From the NCBI RefSeq assembly GCF_000744225.1, contig NZ_JQLN01000003.1, positions 186,001 to 250,000 of the forward strand: 64,000 bases of DNA, in the 5' to 3' direction. The DNA is from Kitasatospora mediocidica KCTC 9733. Its GTDB lineage: Bacteria > Actinomycetota > Actinomycetes > Streptomycetales > Streptomycetaceae. The position numbers were made by a program, and so were the translations under genes. Positions 10,073 through 17,156 of the stretch are shown piece by piece (within the stretch, counting starts at the first letter, position 1; each line of letters opens with the position of its first letter). Below the pieces are notes generated by a model. It saw nothing but the letters and a program-made list of their open reading frames with translations, made no database searches and was not told where the DNA came from.

Positions 10073-10235
10073 AAGGAGTAGCGTAGTGATCAAGCAGTCG
10101 TGGTTCCGAAGTCTGTTCGTCCGCGGTGACATTGCCGCGGGCGTTCTTGCTGTCCAGCGCCTCTCCGGACCAGGCGATCACCTCCGGGTTTCGCACCGTG
10201 CGATACCCGAGCACTTCCCTGAGAAGGAGAAAAAT
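10073..10235 (+). promoter_or_regulatory. Long cold-shock gene leader with in-frame upstream start
   Basis: The roughly 300 bases between the terC terminator and the csp start hold no other gene. AAGGAG (10073-10078) stands 7 bases before GTG 10086, which opens a frame continuing without stop into the csp gene ([15 protein letters not shown]...). It could be a 50-residue N-terminal extension, an upstream peptide fused in frame, or simply a structured cold-shock leader. Only the ATG at 10236 gives a canonical Csp. Confidence 0.35.
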
Positions 10236-10439
10236 ATGGCTACCGGTACCGTGAAGTGGTTCAACGCCGAGAAGGGCTTCGGCTTCATCGAGCAGGACGG
10301 TGGCGGCGCTGACGTGTTCGCTCACTACTCGAACATCGCCGCGCAGGGCTTCCGTGAGCTCCTCGAGGGCCAGAAGGTCGAGTTCGACGTCACGCAGGGC
10401 CAGAAGGGCCCGCAGGCGGAGAACATCCGCGTCATCTGA
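10236..10439 (+). CDS. Cold-shock domain protein (CspA family)
   Basis: A 67-residue single-domain cold-shock protein that binds single-stranded nucleic acid. It has [20 protein letters not shown] with RNP1 (KGFGFI) and RNP2-like DVFAHYS, and ends [10 protein letters not shown], the usual actinobacterial Csp length. ATG 10236 is preceded by GAGAAGGAG at good spacing. An upstream GTG with its own ribosome site opens the same frame at 10086, so a longer product is formally possible. Confidence 0.95.
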   Translation: MATGTVKWFNAEKGFGFIEQDGGGADVFAHYSNIAAQGFRELLEGQKVEFDVTQGQKGPQAENIRVI

Positions 10440-10472
10440 CCTGCTCAGGTCGGTTTGAACCCGGTATGAACC

Positions 10473-10503
10473 GAGCCCGGCTCCCCTTGCGGGGGCCGGG
10501 CTC
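10473..10503. terminator. Terminator between csp and the convergent VOC gene
   Basis: A stem from GAGCCCGG plus CTCCCC (10473-10486), loop TTGC, with a GGGGGCCGGGCTC return arm. It serves the plus-strand csp and probably the end of the minus-strand operon. Confidence 0.6.
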
Positions 10504-10528
10504 TGCCGTGTCCGGGGGCGGCCGCTGG

Positions 10529-10939
10529 TCAGGCGGTGCCGGCGGCGTCGCGCTCGACCAGCTGGAACTGGATGCCCTCGGAGGTGTGCGGCCGGGTCCA
10601 GGCGTTGAGGTTGCCGCTGGCGGCCACCGGCTGGTCCGCGGTGAGCTCCACGCCGAGGCCCCGGATGGCCTCCATGGCCACCGAGATGCTGTCGACCTCG
10701 ACGCCGAGGTGCTCGATCCTCGCCTGGTTGCCCGCTCCCAGCCGGGTCCGGCGGCCCTCGTCGGTGGTGGGCTGGGTCAGCTCGATACGGCCGTCGCCGC
10801 AGCGGTAGAAGGCCACCTTGACGTTGCGTTCGGGCAGCTCCAGCTCCTGCTCCAACGTCATGCCGAGGCTCTCCAGGAACTTCCTGGAACGGAACAGGTC
10901 GTCGACGACGATGCCGATGTGGTCGATGCGGTTGAGCAC
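10529..10939 (-). CDS. VOC-superfamily (glyoxalase/epimerase-like) protein
   Basis: A 136-residue vicinal-oxygen-chelate protein with two beta-alpha-beta-beta-beta units. Probable metal ligands are the His of IDHIGIVVDD (residue 7), the His of RIEHLGVEVD (about 75) and the Glu of IQFQLVE (about 128). The pattern is closest to methylmalonyl-CoA-epimerase-like VOC proteins, but no acyl-CoA metabolism is nearby. It is the last gene of the tight operon starting at 16764; GTG 10939 follows AAGGAG and lies 12 bases after the MFS stop. In such clusters VOC proteins are either tailoring enzymes or binding-type resistance proteins; which one cannot be decided here. Confidence 0.85.
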   Translation of the reverse strand: MLNRIDHIGIVVDDLFRSRKFLESLGMTLEQELELPERNVKVAFYRCGDGRIELTQPTTDEGRRTRLGAGNQARIEHLGVEVDSISVAMEAIRGLGVELTADQPVAASGNLNAWTRPHTSEGIQFQLVERDAAGTA

Positions 10940-10951
10940 GGGGTCTCCTTG

Positions 10952-12232
10952 TCAGTGCGCGGTGGCCGGTGTGGCCGCCGCCCGGGTGCGGCCCAGCTGG
11001 AGGGCGGTCAGGATCAGGACGGCCACCAGCAGCGACCAGCTGACCGGGTAGCCGCTCCAGCCGACGAGCAGGCCGAACAGCGGGGGCATCGCCGCGGCGA
11101 TGATCTGGTTCAGGGTGATCGCGAAGCTGATGGTCGACGCCACGGCGGCCTGCGGGGCCACGTCGGCCACCTGGACGAGATAGAGCGGGTACCAGCCGAC
11201 GCTCAGCAGGCCCAGGACCGTGCACAGGGCCAGCACGATCCAGCGCGGTGACCCCGGCGTCAGCAGGGTGAGCCCGGCCAGCGGGACCGCGCTGACGAGC
11301 AGCATCCACTGGAGCGAGCGCATCCGACGGCCGGGCCAGAAGTGGTCGCTGATCCAGGCCAGGCCGATCCGGCCCAGGATCCCGGCGCCCTGAGCGACGG
11401 CGAACAGGTACCCGGCGGTGACGATCGGGATCTTCAGCTGGTCGTTGAGGAAGATCAGGATCTGGGCCGAGAAGGTGTACTGCAGCGCGGCCAGGGCCAG
11501 CCCGCCGATCAGCAGCGACCTGACGACCCGGTCGCGGACGAGACCCACGGCCAGCCGGTGGATCCGCACCGGTGCCTTCCTCGCCCCGGCGGCGTTGCCG
11601 CCCTCGCGGTAGAGCGCCCCGAAGACCACGCCGCCCACGACGGCGACGCCGCCCTGTAGCGCGACCGCCGCCGTCCAGTCGCTCCGCAGCGCCAGGGCCG
11701 GCAGCACGGCGGCCGCGATCGAGGCACCGATCGGCAGTCCGCTCTGCCGGATCCCGGTGGCCATGCCCTGCTGCTCAGGTGCGAACCAACGGGTGATGGC
11801 CCGCTGCCCACCGGGCAGGATCGCGCCGTAGAACGCGCCCATCAGCACGATGAACAGCAACAGGACCGGGTAGTTCGGGCCGATCGCCGCGACGGTGAAC
11901 GCCGTGCAGCCCATGGCGATCATCGTCAGCGAGACGACCCAGCGCTCTCCGTACCGGTCGATGGCCCAGCCCAGGACGAGCATGGAGGCGATCGGTCCGG
12001 CCTGGATCGCCGACGCGGCGAGGGCGGCGGTGGCCGGGGAGAGGTGGTAGGCCTGCTTCCAGAGCGGGATCAGGACGCTGACGCCCGAGTACACCACCGA
12101 TCCGGTGGTCAGGGCGGTGACAGCGACGGCGAGGACGACCCAGCGGTAGGCGGCGGCCTGCGGGGCGGTGGCCTCGGCGGGGGCGCTCTGCTGCGGTGCC
12201 GCCGTCGCCGTCGCGCTGGTCTCAGGCGGCAC
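10952..12232 (-). CDS. MFS transporter (probable exporter of cluster product)
   Basis: A 426-residue, about 12-helix major facilitator. The N-terminal half carries the MFS loop-2-3-like GWAIDRYGERWVVS motif and loop region LPGGQRAITRWFAPEQQGMATGIRQSGLPIGASIA, a signature of nitrate/oxalate- and sugar-phosphate-like MFS members. It starts at GTG 12232, overlapping the cupin stop by 11 bases with GGGGAGAG as ribosome site, so the two are translationally coupled. Its place in an operon of biosynthetic-type enzymes suggests export of, or self-protection from, the product; uptake of a substrate is also possible. Confidence 0.9.
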   Translation of the reverse strand: MPPETSATATAAPQQSAPAEATAPQAAAYRWVVLAVAVTALTTGSVVYSGVSVLIPLWKQAYHLSPATAALAASAIQAGPIASMLVLGWAIDRYGERWVVSLTMIAMGCTAFTVAAIGPNYPVLLLFIVLMGAFYGAILPGGQRAITRWFAPEQQGMATGIRQSGLPIGASIAAAVLPALALRSDWTAAVALQGGVAVVGGVVFGALYREGGNAAGARKAPVRIHRLAVGLVRDRVVRSLLIGGLALAALQYTFSAQILIFLNDQLKIPIVTAGYLFAVAQGAGILGRIGLAWISDHFWPGRRMRSLQWMLLVSAVPLAGLTLLTPGSPRWIVLALCTVLGLLSVGWYPLYLVQVADVAPQAAVASTISFAITLNQIIAAAMPPLFGLLVGWSGYPVSWSLLVAVLILTALQLGRTRAAATPATAH

Positions 12233-12740
12233 GCGCGCTCTCCCCCCGGTCCGGGAGCTGATCCGGGAGCTGGTCCGCGCCCTGCTCCGAGAAGAGGTTC
12301 CCGAGCTGCGAGAGCAACGGGATGTTCATCAGGTTCAGCAGGACCAGGTCGCCCTGGGCGCCGGGGTTCTCGAAGCGGTGCAGCGACCAGGCCGGCACGA
12401 GCATGATGTCGCCGGGGTTCAGCTCGGTGCGTTCGCCGGCCGGCTCGAAGACCACCGTGCCGGTCCCGGACCGCACGACGAACAGGTGGTACCAGGAGTG
12501 CGCGTGAGCCGTGGTGCGGCCCTCGGCGGGGACGACCTGGTAGGCGACCGCGGTGTCGCGGACGATCTCGGCGCTGCCGTCCGGCAGGGACAGCGCGAGC
12601 GTGCCGCGCTCGGGATGGTCGGCGCTGCCCAGGTCCTGGGCGAGTTCCGCCCAGCGCCACACCACCGGCTCCTGCCGCTCGGTGTCGTAGCGCTTCTTGA
12701 AGTCAGGATACGGAAACCGGCTTCCGCTCTGGATCGGCAT
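12222..12740 (-). CDS. Cupin-domain protein
   Basis: A 172-residue single-domain cupin. Motif 1 is TTAHAHSWYHLFVVRSGTG (about residues 77-95) and motif 2 is NPGDIMLVPAWSLHRFENPG. In motif 1 the usual glutamate appears replaced by a histidine (HAHSWYH), giving an all-His-type site, as in some cupin oxygenases or non-catalytic cupins. ATG 12740 is strongly supported by GAGGAGG upstream. It overlaps the last 38 bases of the preceding FAD-protein gene, an unusually long but plausible coupling. The substrate is unknown; it may act on an intermediate of the cluster. Confidence 0.85.
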   Translation of the reverse strand: MPIQSGSRFPYPDFKKRYDTERQEPVVWRWAELAQDLGSADHPERGTLALSLPDGSAEIVRDTAVAYQVVPAEGRTTAHAHSWYHLFVVRSGTGTVVFEPAGERTELNPGDIMLVPAWSLHRFENPGAQGDLVLLNLMNIPLLSQLGNLFSEQGADQLPDQLPDRGESARAA

Positions 12741-14568
12741 GGAGATCCTCCTCGATGGGTGCCGTCTGCTGGAGTCGCGCCCACATGGCGCGGACGCAGG
12801 CCTCGGCGTCGTCGGTGAACCGGGAGCGCATGCCGGCTCGGGGCAGGTAGTAGGTGTAGTAGCGGGGACCCTCGACCGGGTAGCCGACGGCGTAGGCGTT
12901 GGGCAGTGCTGTCCCCGCCTTCGTCAGGAGCCGGCCTTCGTCGTCGACGTCCAGCCCGCCCGGCTTGTAGGGGCCGTTGGCGAACGGGCGGACGAGTCCG
13001 CGTGCCAGCAGGTTGGCGGCCAGCGGCGAGCTGTCGCTCTCGGGGTGGAACAGGTCCAGGCGGGCGATGACCAGCGCGTCGACGTGGCGGACGGTGGTGC
13101 CGCCGGCGAAGTCGCTCGCGATCGCGAACCGTGCCGCCTGCGGGTCGGTGGTCAGACGGCAGCCGGGTCCGCCGGCCAGGTCGACGACGCCCGCGGCGAT
13201 CAGGGCCAGGAGTTCGTAGTTGCGCTGCCGGGGCGGGCCGAACGCGATGCGGTTCATCAGCGGCACGAAGCCGGCGTTGAAGACCCGGTGCGACTCGGGC
13301 GTCAGCCCCGCGAACTCGACCGCGTCCCGCAGGCTCTGCCGGACGTCGCGCACCACGTCGGTGGCGGCCTTCACCGGGCTGGTCATGTTGCCCAGTTCGG
13401 CCTCTTCGAGGTCGGCCGTGACGAAGTCGACGAAGAACCGCCGGAAGTCGTCCAGGTCGGTGAACGTCCGCCCCCGCAGCGGGTCGACGACGGCCTCGAT
13501 CGCGGCCCGGTCCTCCGGGCCGAACTCGTAGTCCTGCGCCGGGATGTGACGCTGCTCGCGGACCGTGCGGTATGCGTAGCCCATCTCGCGCAGCAGCAGG
13601 GGCAGGGCCTCCGCCTCGAATTCGAGCCGGGCGTCCCCACGGGACTGCCTGGCCCGCTCGCGCAGGGCCCGCACCGCGTCGGGGGTGAAGAAGCTCGGCA
13701 CGTACTGGCCCGCGACGCCCTTCTGGTTCACCCCGCGCGCGCTCAGCGGCAGGCACTGCCGTGAGAACAGCTGGATGCTCGGCTCCCGGCCGGAGGGGAC
13801 GTAGCGCAGGTCCGCGTCGGTCCCCTCGAACCGGCCGCCGCGGCCGACGGTCAGGGCGGCGACCACGTCGTGCGCGGTCAGTCCGAAGCCCTGGACGGCC
13901 ACCGCGGCGCCGGGGGCGATGCGTTGCAGCCGGTCGACCGGATAGGGGTTGGCGTAGTACCCGAGGTGGTCGTTGCGGACGGCGTTCTCCCGCACGAACT
14001 CCTCGAACACGGTGTCGTCCTCGCTCGGGGTGCGGGCGCCGTGCCCGGTGGCGAGGAAGACGAAGTCGCTGCGGATCTCGAAGCCGTCCTCGACGCGCAC
14101 CGCGAAGCGCGAGCCGGAGAGCTGCTCCATGTCGAGCGCGCGGGCCCGGTGGTGCACGACCCGCACCCGGGGCGGCAGCGAGCGGACCGTGCGGTCGAAC
14201 ACCCAGCTCAGGTACTCGCCGAGCAGGCTGCGCGGCAGGTAGTCGTGCGGGCCGACGGCCTCGCCGGAGCCGTCGCCGGTGCGGTAGTAGGCGTTGGCGA
14301 ACCGGCGGTAACCCGCCTCCTGGGCCCACTCGGTGAACGAGGGCCCGGCGTCGCCGGCGAACATCGTGACCTGGCTGGCGACGGTGTTGGTCAGCAGGTG
14401 CGCGGGCTGCCGGGAGGAGTGCACGCCCTGGCCGCTGTCACCGGGGTCGACGAGGTGCACGTCCATGGCGAGGCCGGGAGGAAGCTCCCGGGACAGCTCC
14501 GCGATGCGCTGCAGGATGCTCAGGCCGCGCGGCCCCATCCCGATGATCGTGACGTTGACGGTGGTCAT
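12703..14568 (-). CDS. FAD/NAD(P)-binding protein (NAD_binding_9-like)
   Basis: A 621-residue protein opening with the dinucleotide-binding motif VTIIGMGPRGLSILQRI and carrying HLVDPGDSGQGVHSSRQPAHLLTNT, DFVFLATGHGARTP (about residues 168-181) and AVAVQGFGLTAHDVVAAL, a second nucleotide-binding Gly motif. This fits the FAD/NAD(P)-binding family related to HI0933 and distantly to ornithine/lysine N-hydroxylases. The family has few characterised members, so neither reaction nor substrate can be stated. It overlaps the upstream metallo-hydrolase by 4 bases (ATGA) and the downstream cupin by 38. In a pathway with an aminomutase, oxidation of an amine or amino acid would make sense, but that is inference. 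Confidence 0.85.
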   Translation of the reverse strand: MTTVNVTIIGMGPRGLSILQRIAELSRELPPGLAMDVHLVDPGDSGQGVHSSRQPAHLLTNTVASQVTMFAGDAGPSFTEWAQEAGYRRFANAYYRTGDGSGEAVGPHDYLPRSLLGEYLSWVFDRTVRSLPPRVRVVHHRARALDMEQLSGSRFAVRVEDGFEIRSDFVFLATGHGARTPSEDDTVFEEFVRENAVRNDHLGYYANPYPVDRLQRIAPGAAVAVQGFGLTAHDVVAALTVGRGGRFEGTDADLRYVPSGREPSIQLFSRQCLPLSARGVNQKGVAGQYVPSFFTPDAVRALRERARQSRGDARLEFEAEALPLLLREMGYAYRTVREQRHIPAQDYEFGPEDRAAIEAVVDPLRGRTFTDLDDFRRFFVDFVTADLEEAELGNMTSPVKAATDVVRDVRQSLRDAVEFAGLTPESHRVFNAGFVPLMNRIAFGPPRQRNYELLALIAAGVVDLAGGPGCRLTTDPQAARFAIASDFAGGTTVRHVDALVIARLDLFHPESDSSPLAANLLARGLVRPFANGPYKPGGLDVDDEGRLLTKAGTALPNAYAVGYPVEGPRYYTYYLPRAGMRSRFTDDAEACVRAMWARLQQTAPIEEDLHADPERKPVSVS

Positions 14569-15413
14569 CGGGCGGCCCCGGCGAGCTCGGCGGCCTCGTC
14601 GTAGGCCGCCGTCGGGCTCTCGTGCAGCTGCACCCAGCGCGGCGCACTCGCCAACGGAGGGAACCTGAGCGCGACTTGGGGATCGTGGCCGGGGATGACG
14701 TGGTCGTCGCCGTCGGCGAGGCCCTCGACGATCTCGTACGCCTCCACCATCGAGCTGAGGTGGTCGAGGATCGGGAACGGGCTGCGCCGGCGGATGTTGG
14801 CCCAGAGGTGGGACGAGTCGCTGGCCAGCACCACCCAGCCGCGCCGGGTGTGCACGCGCACGACCTGGAGACCCGGGGTGTGGCCCACGGCCGGGTGCAC
14901 CTCCACGCCGGGCGCGATCTCGGCCGGGCCCCGGTGCAGCTGGAGCCGGCCGTCGAAGAGCTTCTGGACCGCGGTCTTGACGTCGAGCGGTTCGAACGGG
15001 CGGCTGGTCGCCGCATGCCGCATCGCGCGGCCGGTGCAGAAGCCGAGCTCGGCCTCCTGGAGGTGGATCCGGGCGGACGGGAAGCCGTCGAGGTTGCCGG
15101 CGTGGTCCCAGTGCATATGAGTCAGCAGCACGTCGGCGACCTGTGCCGGGTCGATCCCGAGGTCGCGCAGCCCGTCGAGGGGCGAGTGGAGTTGGCGGCG
15201 GCCGCGCCGGTCGCCCACGTCGGCGGCGAATCCGGTGTCCACCACGATCACCCGGTCATCGCCCCGGATCACCCAGATGTAGAAGTCGAATCCCAGGACG
15301 GCGTCGGCCGCGCAACCGCCGTCGTCGAACAGGAAGTTCTCGCGGGCGAGCCGGTCCGTCTGCGTGCCGAATCGCAGCGCGAGGACCTCGTACGTCGGTG
15401 TCGTCTCGCTCAT
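14565..15413 (-). CDS. Metallo-beta-lactamase-fold hydrolase, N-acyl-homoserine-lactonase-like
   Basis: A 282-residue MBL-fold enzyme with the dinuclear zinc motif LTHMHWDHAGNLDGFP (HxHxDH, about residues 98-113), GHTPGLQVVRVH, DSSHLW (metal-bridging Asp) and a final VIPGHDP histidine. The overall pattern, including the insert between motifs, resembles AiiA/AttM-type lactonases. Lactone opening is therefore a good guess; a quorum-quenching role is not implied, as it sits in a biosynthetic-looking operon 4 bases after the aminomutase. It might hydrolyse a lactone or ester intermediate of the pathway. Confidence 0.88.
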   Translation of the reverse strand: MSETTPTYEVLALRFGTQTDRLARENFLFDDGGCAADAVLGFDFYIWVIRGDDRVIVVDTGFAADVGDRRGRRQLHSPLDGLRDLGIDPAQVADVLLTHMHWDHAGNLDGFPSARIHLQEAELGFCTGRAMRHAATSRPFEPLDVKTAVQKLFDGRLQLHRGPAEIAPGVEVHPAVGHTPGLQVVRVHTRRGWVVLASDSSHLWANIRRRSPFPILDHLSSMVEAYEIVEGLADGDDHVIPGHDPQVALRFPPLASAPRWVQLHESPTAAYDEAAELAGAAR

Positions 15414-15417
15414 GGGG

Positions 15418-16764
15418 TCACACCACCACCAGGCCGGGGGAGTCGGGAGCCGTCCAGTCCAGGTCCGGTACCGGCAGCCGGTTCTCGAAGAAGAACCGCT
15501 TCTCGCCGAATGCCGGAACCAGCTGGTCGAACCAGGTCGCCTGCGGGTCGTACTTGGCGTAGAACGGGCGCCGCGTCCAGTCGCCGTCGCGGCCCTGGAG
15601 GAATTGCAGGGCGAAGACCTTTTCGCCGTGGATTTCCGGGACGCCGTCGATGAGGACCTTTCCGGGGAATGCGCTCATCGACGGACCACGCACGGTGCGG
15701 GACAGGCCGGAGACCGACCGGTACGCGTCGCGGAAGATTTCGTACGCTCTGACCAGAGGCAGTTCGAAGTACGAGCGGGCGCCCGTGTCGCGCTCCACGA
15801 ACATGTAGTACGGGATGGCGCCGAGCCGCACGCCGGTCGTCCACAACTCGCGCCAGGCGGCCGGGTCGTCGTTGATGTGCCGCAGCACGGGCGACTGGAG
15901 CCGCACGTTCGCGCCGGTGGCGATGATGCGCCGCAACGCGTCCTGCGCGAGGTCGGGACGGATCTCGGCCGGGTGGTTGTAGTGGCCCATGATCGCGAGG
16001 TGCTTTCCGGCGGCCACGACGCGCTCGAAGAGGCGCAGCAGTTCGTCGGCGTCCCGGTCGGTGGTGAACCGCTGCGGCCAGTAGGCGACCGACTTCGTGC
16101 CGATCCGGATGTTCTGGATGTGCTCGAACTCCGGTGTGAGCAGCGGCTCGATGTACCGGGCGAGGGTGTTCGTCCGCATGATCAGCGGGTCGCCGCCGGT
16201 GATCAGGACGTCGGTGACCTCGTGGTGCCGGCGCAGGTAGGCGGTCAGGCCCTGGGCGTCCTTGGCCGCGAAGGCCAGCTCGTCGTCGCCGACGAACTGC
16301 GGCCACCGGAAGCAGAACGTGCAGTACGCGTGGCAGGTCTGGCCGGCCTTCGGGAAGAACAGCACCGTCTCGGCGTACTTGTGCTGGATCCCGGGCACCT
16401 CCTCGCCGTCCAGCTCCGGCACGTTGTGGGTCTGTTGGCCGGCCGGGTGCGGGTTCATGCGCTCGCGGAGCTTGCCGACCAGGAGTTGGGTCTCGCCCTT
16501 GTCGCCGGCCGCGAGGGTGTCGCGCAGGGCGACGTAGTCCTCGTCGGCGAGCATCTCCCGGTGCGGGAAGTTCAGCCGGAAGATCGGGTCGTCCGGGATG
16601 GCGTCCCAGTTGATCAGCTCGTCCAGGACGTACTGGTTGGTGCGGAACGGCAGCACCTGGGAGACCACCTCGACGGCCTCGCGCAGTTCCTGGGGTATTC
16701 GCGCCCACTGCGGCGCGCGTTGGACGGTTTTGTTGGTGTAGGGCGTGAACTTGGTGACGGTCAA
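15418..16764 (-). CDS. KamA-family radical SAM amino-acid 2,3-aminomutase, probably not lysine-specific
   Basis: A 448-residue radical SAM, PLP-dependent aminomutase homologue, which would turn an alpha-amino acid into a beta-amino acid. The [4Fe-4S]-SAM motif is C144-x3-C148-x2-C151 (CHAYCTFC), followed by R153 at the place of the carboxylate-binding Arg of lysine 2,3-aminomutase. GGDPL at 190-194 is the SAM-binding GGE/GGD region, and K369 (FPGK) matches the PLP lysine. By hand alignment the two lysine-recognising aspartates of LAM are replaced by R325 (PYYMFVER) and S362. TTG 16764 follows AAAGGA and AAGGG. First enzyme of the six-gene operon ending with the VOC gene. Confidence 0.88.
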   Translation of the reverse strand: MTVTKFTPYTNKTVQRAPQWARIPQELREAVEVVSQVLPFRTNQYVLDELINWDAIPDDPIFRLNFPHREMLADEDYVALRDTLAAGDKGETQLLVGKLRERMNPHPAGQQTHNVPELDGEEVPGIQHKYAETVLFFPKAGQTCHAYCTFCFRWPQFVGDDELAFAAKDAQGLTAYLRRHHEVTDVLITGGDPLIMRTNTLARYIEPLLTPEFEHIQNIRIGTKSVAYWPQRFTTDRDADELLRLFERVVAAGKHLAIMGHYNHPAEIRPDLAQDALRRIIATGANVRLQSPVLRHINDDPAAWRELWTTGVRLGAIPYYMFVERDTGARSYFELPLVRAYEIFRDAYRSVSGLSRTVRGPSMSAFPGKVLIDGVPEIHGEKVFALQFLQGRDGDWTRRPFYAKYDPQATWFDQLVPAFGEKRFFFENRLPVPDLDWTAPDSPGLVVV

Positions 16765-16810
16765 GGCCCTTTTCCTTTCTGTTCCGATTCGGCGGACAGG
16801 GAGGGTGGGG

Positions 16811-16909
16811 TCAGCCCCAGCCGAGGTCGTCGGCGGTTCCGTCAGGCACGGTAAATGCGACGGGGGTTAATCGGATTCCGATCTCGCGCACGGTCTGTTC
16901 GGTCCTCAC
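16811..16909 (-). CDS. Candidate short peptide (32 aa) before the aminomutase operon
   Basis: A 32-codon frame from GTG 16909, starting VRTEQTVREIGIRLTP and ending ADDLGWG, 46 bases before the aminomutase start and in the same direction. An internal GTG at 16891, with GAGGAC upstream, would give 26 residues. It contains a TTA codon, the rare bldA-dependent leucine codon of streptomycetes, and about a quarter of its third positions are A/T, more than in the neighbouring enzymes. The hydrophilic start and short Gly/Trp end resemble a modified-peptide precursor in outline, but I recognise no known precursor family, and a frame this short can be chance. Confidence 0.35.
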   Translation of the reverse strand: MRTEQTVREIGIRLTPVAFTVPDGTADDLGWG

Positions 16910-17067
16910 TCGCTGGTGGAATGGACGGGCTGTTCGCGCCGTCGGGCGTAGTCATAATCTTCTACAAGCGGCGGTCGCTTGTCACGGATTCGAATGCTCG
17001 GAGGTGTGACTGTCGCGATCCCGTCAGGCGGCAAAACGGACAACGGGGGCGGGAGGGTACTTTGCAC
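16906..17067 (-). CDS. Candidate small protein (53 aa) with start codon inside a hairpin loop
   Basis: A 53-codon frame from GTG 17067, MQSTLPPPLSVLPPDG at the start and HSTSE at the end. A strong ribosome site, GGGAGGA, sits 7 bases before it, and its stop overlaps the next candidate start as GTGA (16906-16909). It is rich in Pro, Arg and acidic residues and has unusually A/T-rich third positions for this genome. The ribosome site and start codon lie inside a long hairpin (17047-17085), so either translation is tightly gated or the hairpin is just a terminator and the frame is fortuitous. No family recognised. Confidence 0.3.
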   Translation of the reverse strand: MQSTLPPPLSVLPPDGIATVTPPSIRIRDKRPPLVEDYDYARRREQPVHSTSE

Positions 17068-17085
17068 GCGTACTTCCTCCCGCCC
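17047..17085 (-). promoter_or_regulatory. Hairpin enclosing ribosome site and start codon of the 53-aa frame
   Basis: GGGCGGGAGG (17085-17076) pairs perfectly with CCTCCCGCCC (17056-17047); after a 2-base bulge GTAC pairs with GTAC, leaving a 9-base loop that contains the GTG start. It could be a translation lock or a second terminator for the aminotransferase transcript. Confidence 0.55.
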
Positions 17086-17095
17086 GGGGAAACGC

Positions 17096-17125
17096 GATGA
17101 GGCCGGGCGGGTGCCCGGCCTCATC
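17096..17125 (-). terminator. Terminator after the aminotransferase gene
   Basis: A perfect 13-bp stem (17096-17108 with 17113-17125) and a 4-base loop, followed on the minus strand by GCGTTT. It lies between the aminotransferase and the peptide/aminomutase operon and may act as a partial stop or attenuator. Confidence 0.65.
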
Positions 17126-17156
17126 ACTGTGCTGCGTACGTACCCCCGGCGGGGCG

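Noticed and set aside
14565-15413. Reading the lactonase-like hydrolase as a quorum-quenching enzyme
   Set aside because: The fold and motifs fit, but its place inside a biosynthetic-type operon makes a pathway role more likely; no AHL system is visible.
15418-16764. EpmB or a tRNA/protein-modifying KamA relative
   Set aside because: EpmB is a shorter protein lying beside epmA/efp; here the length, the PLP lysine and the carboxylate Arg favour a free amino-acid aminomutase.
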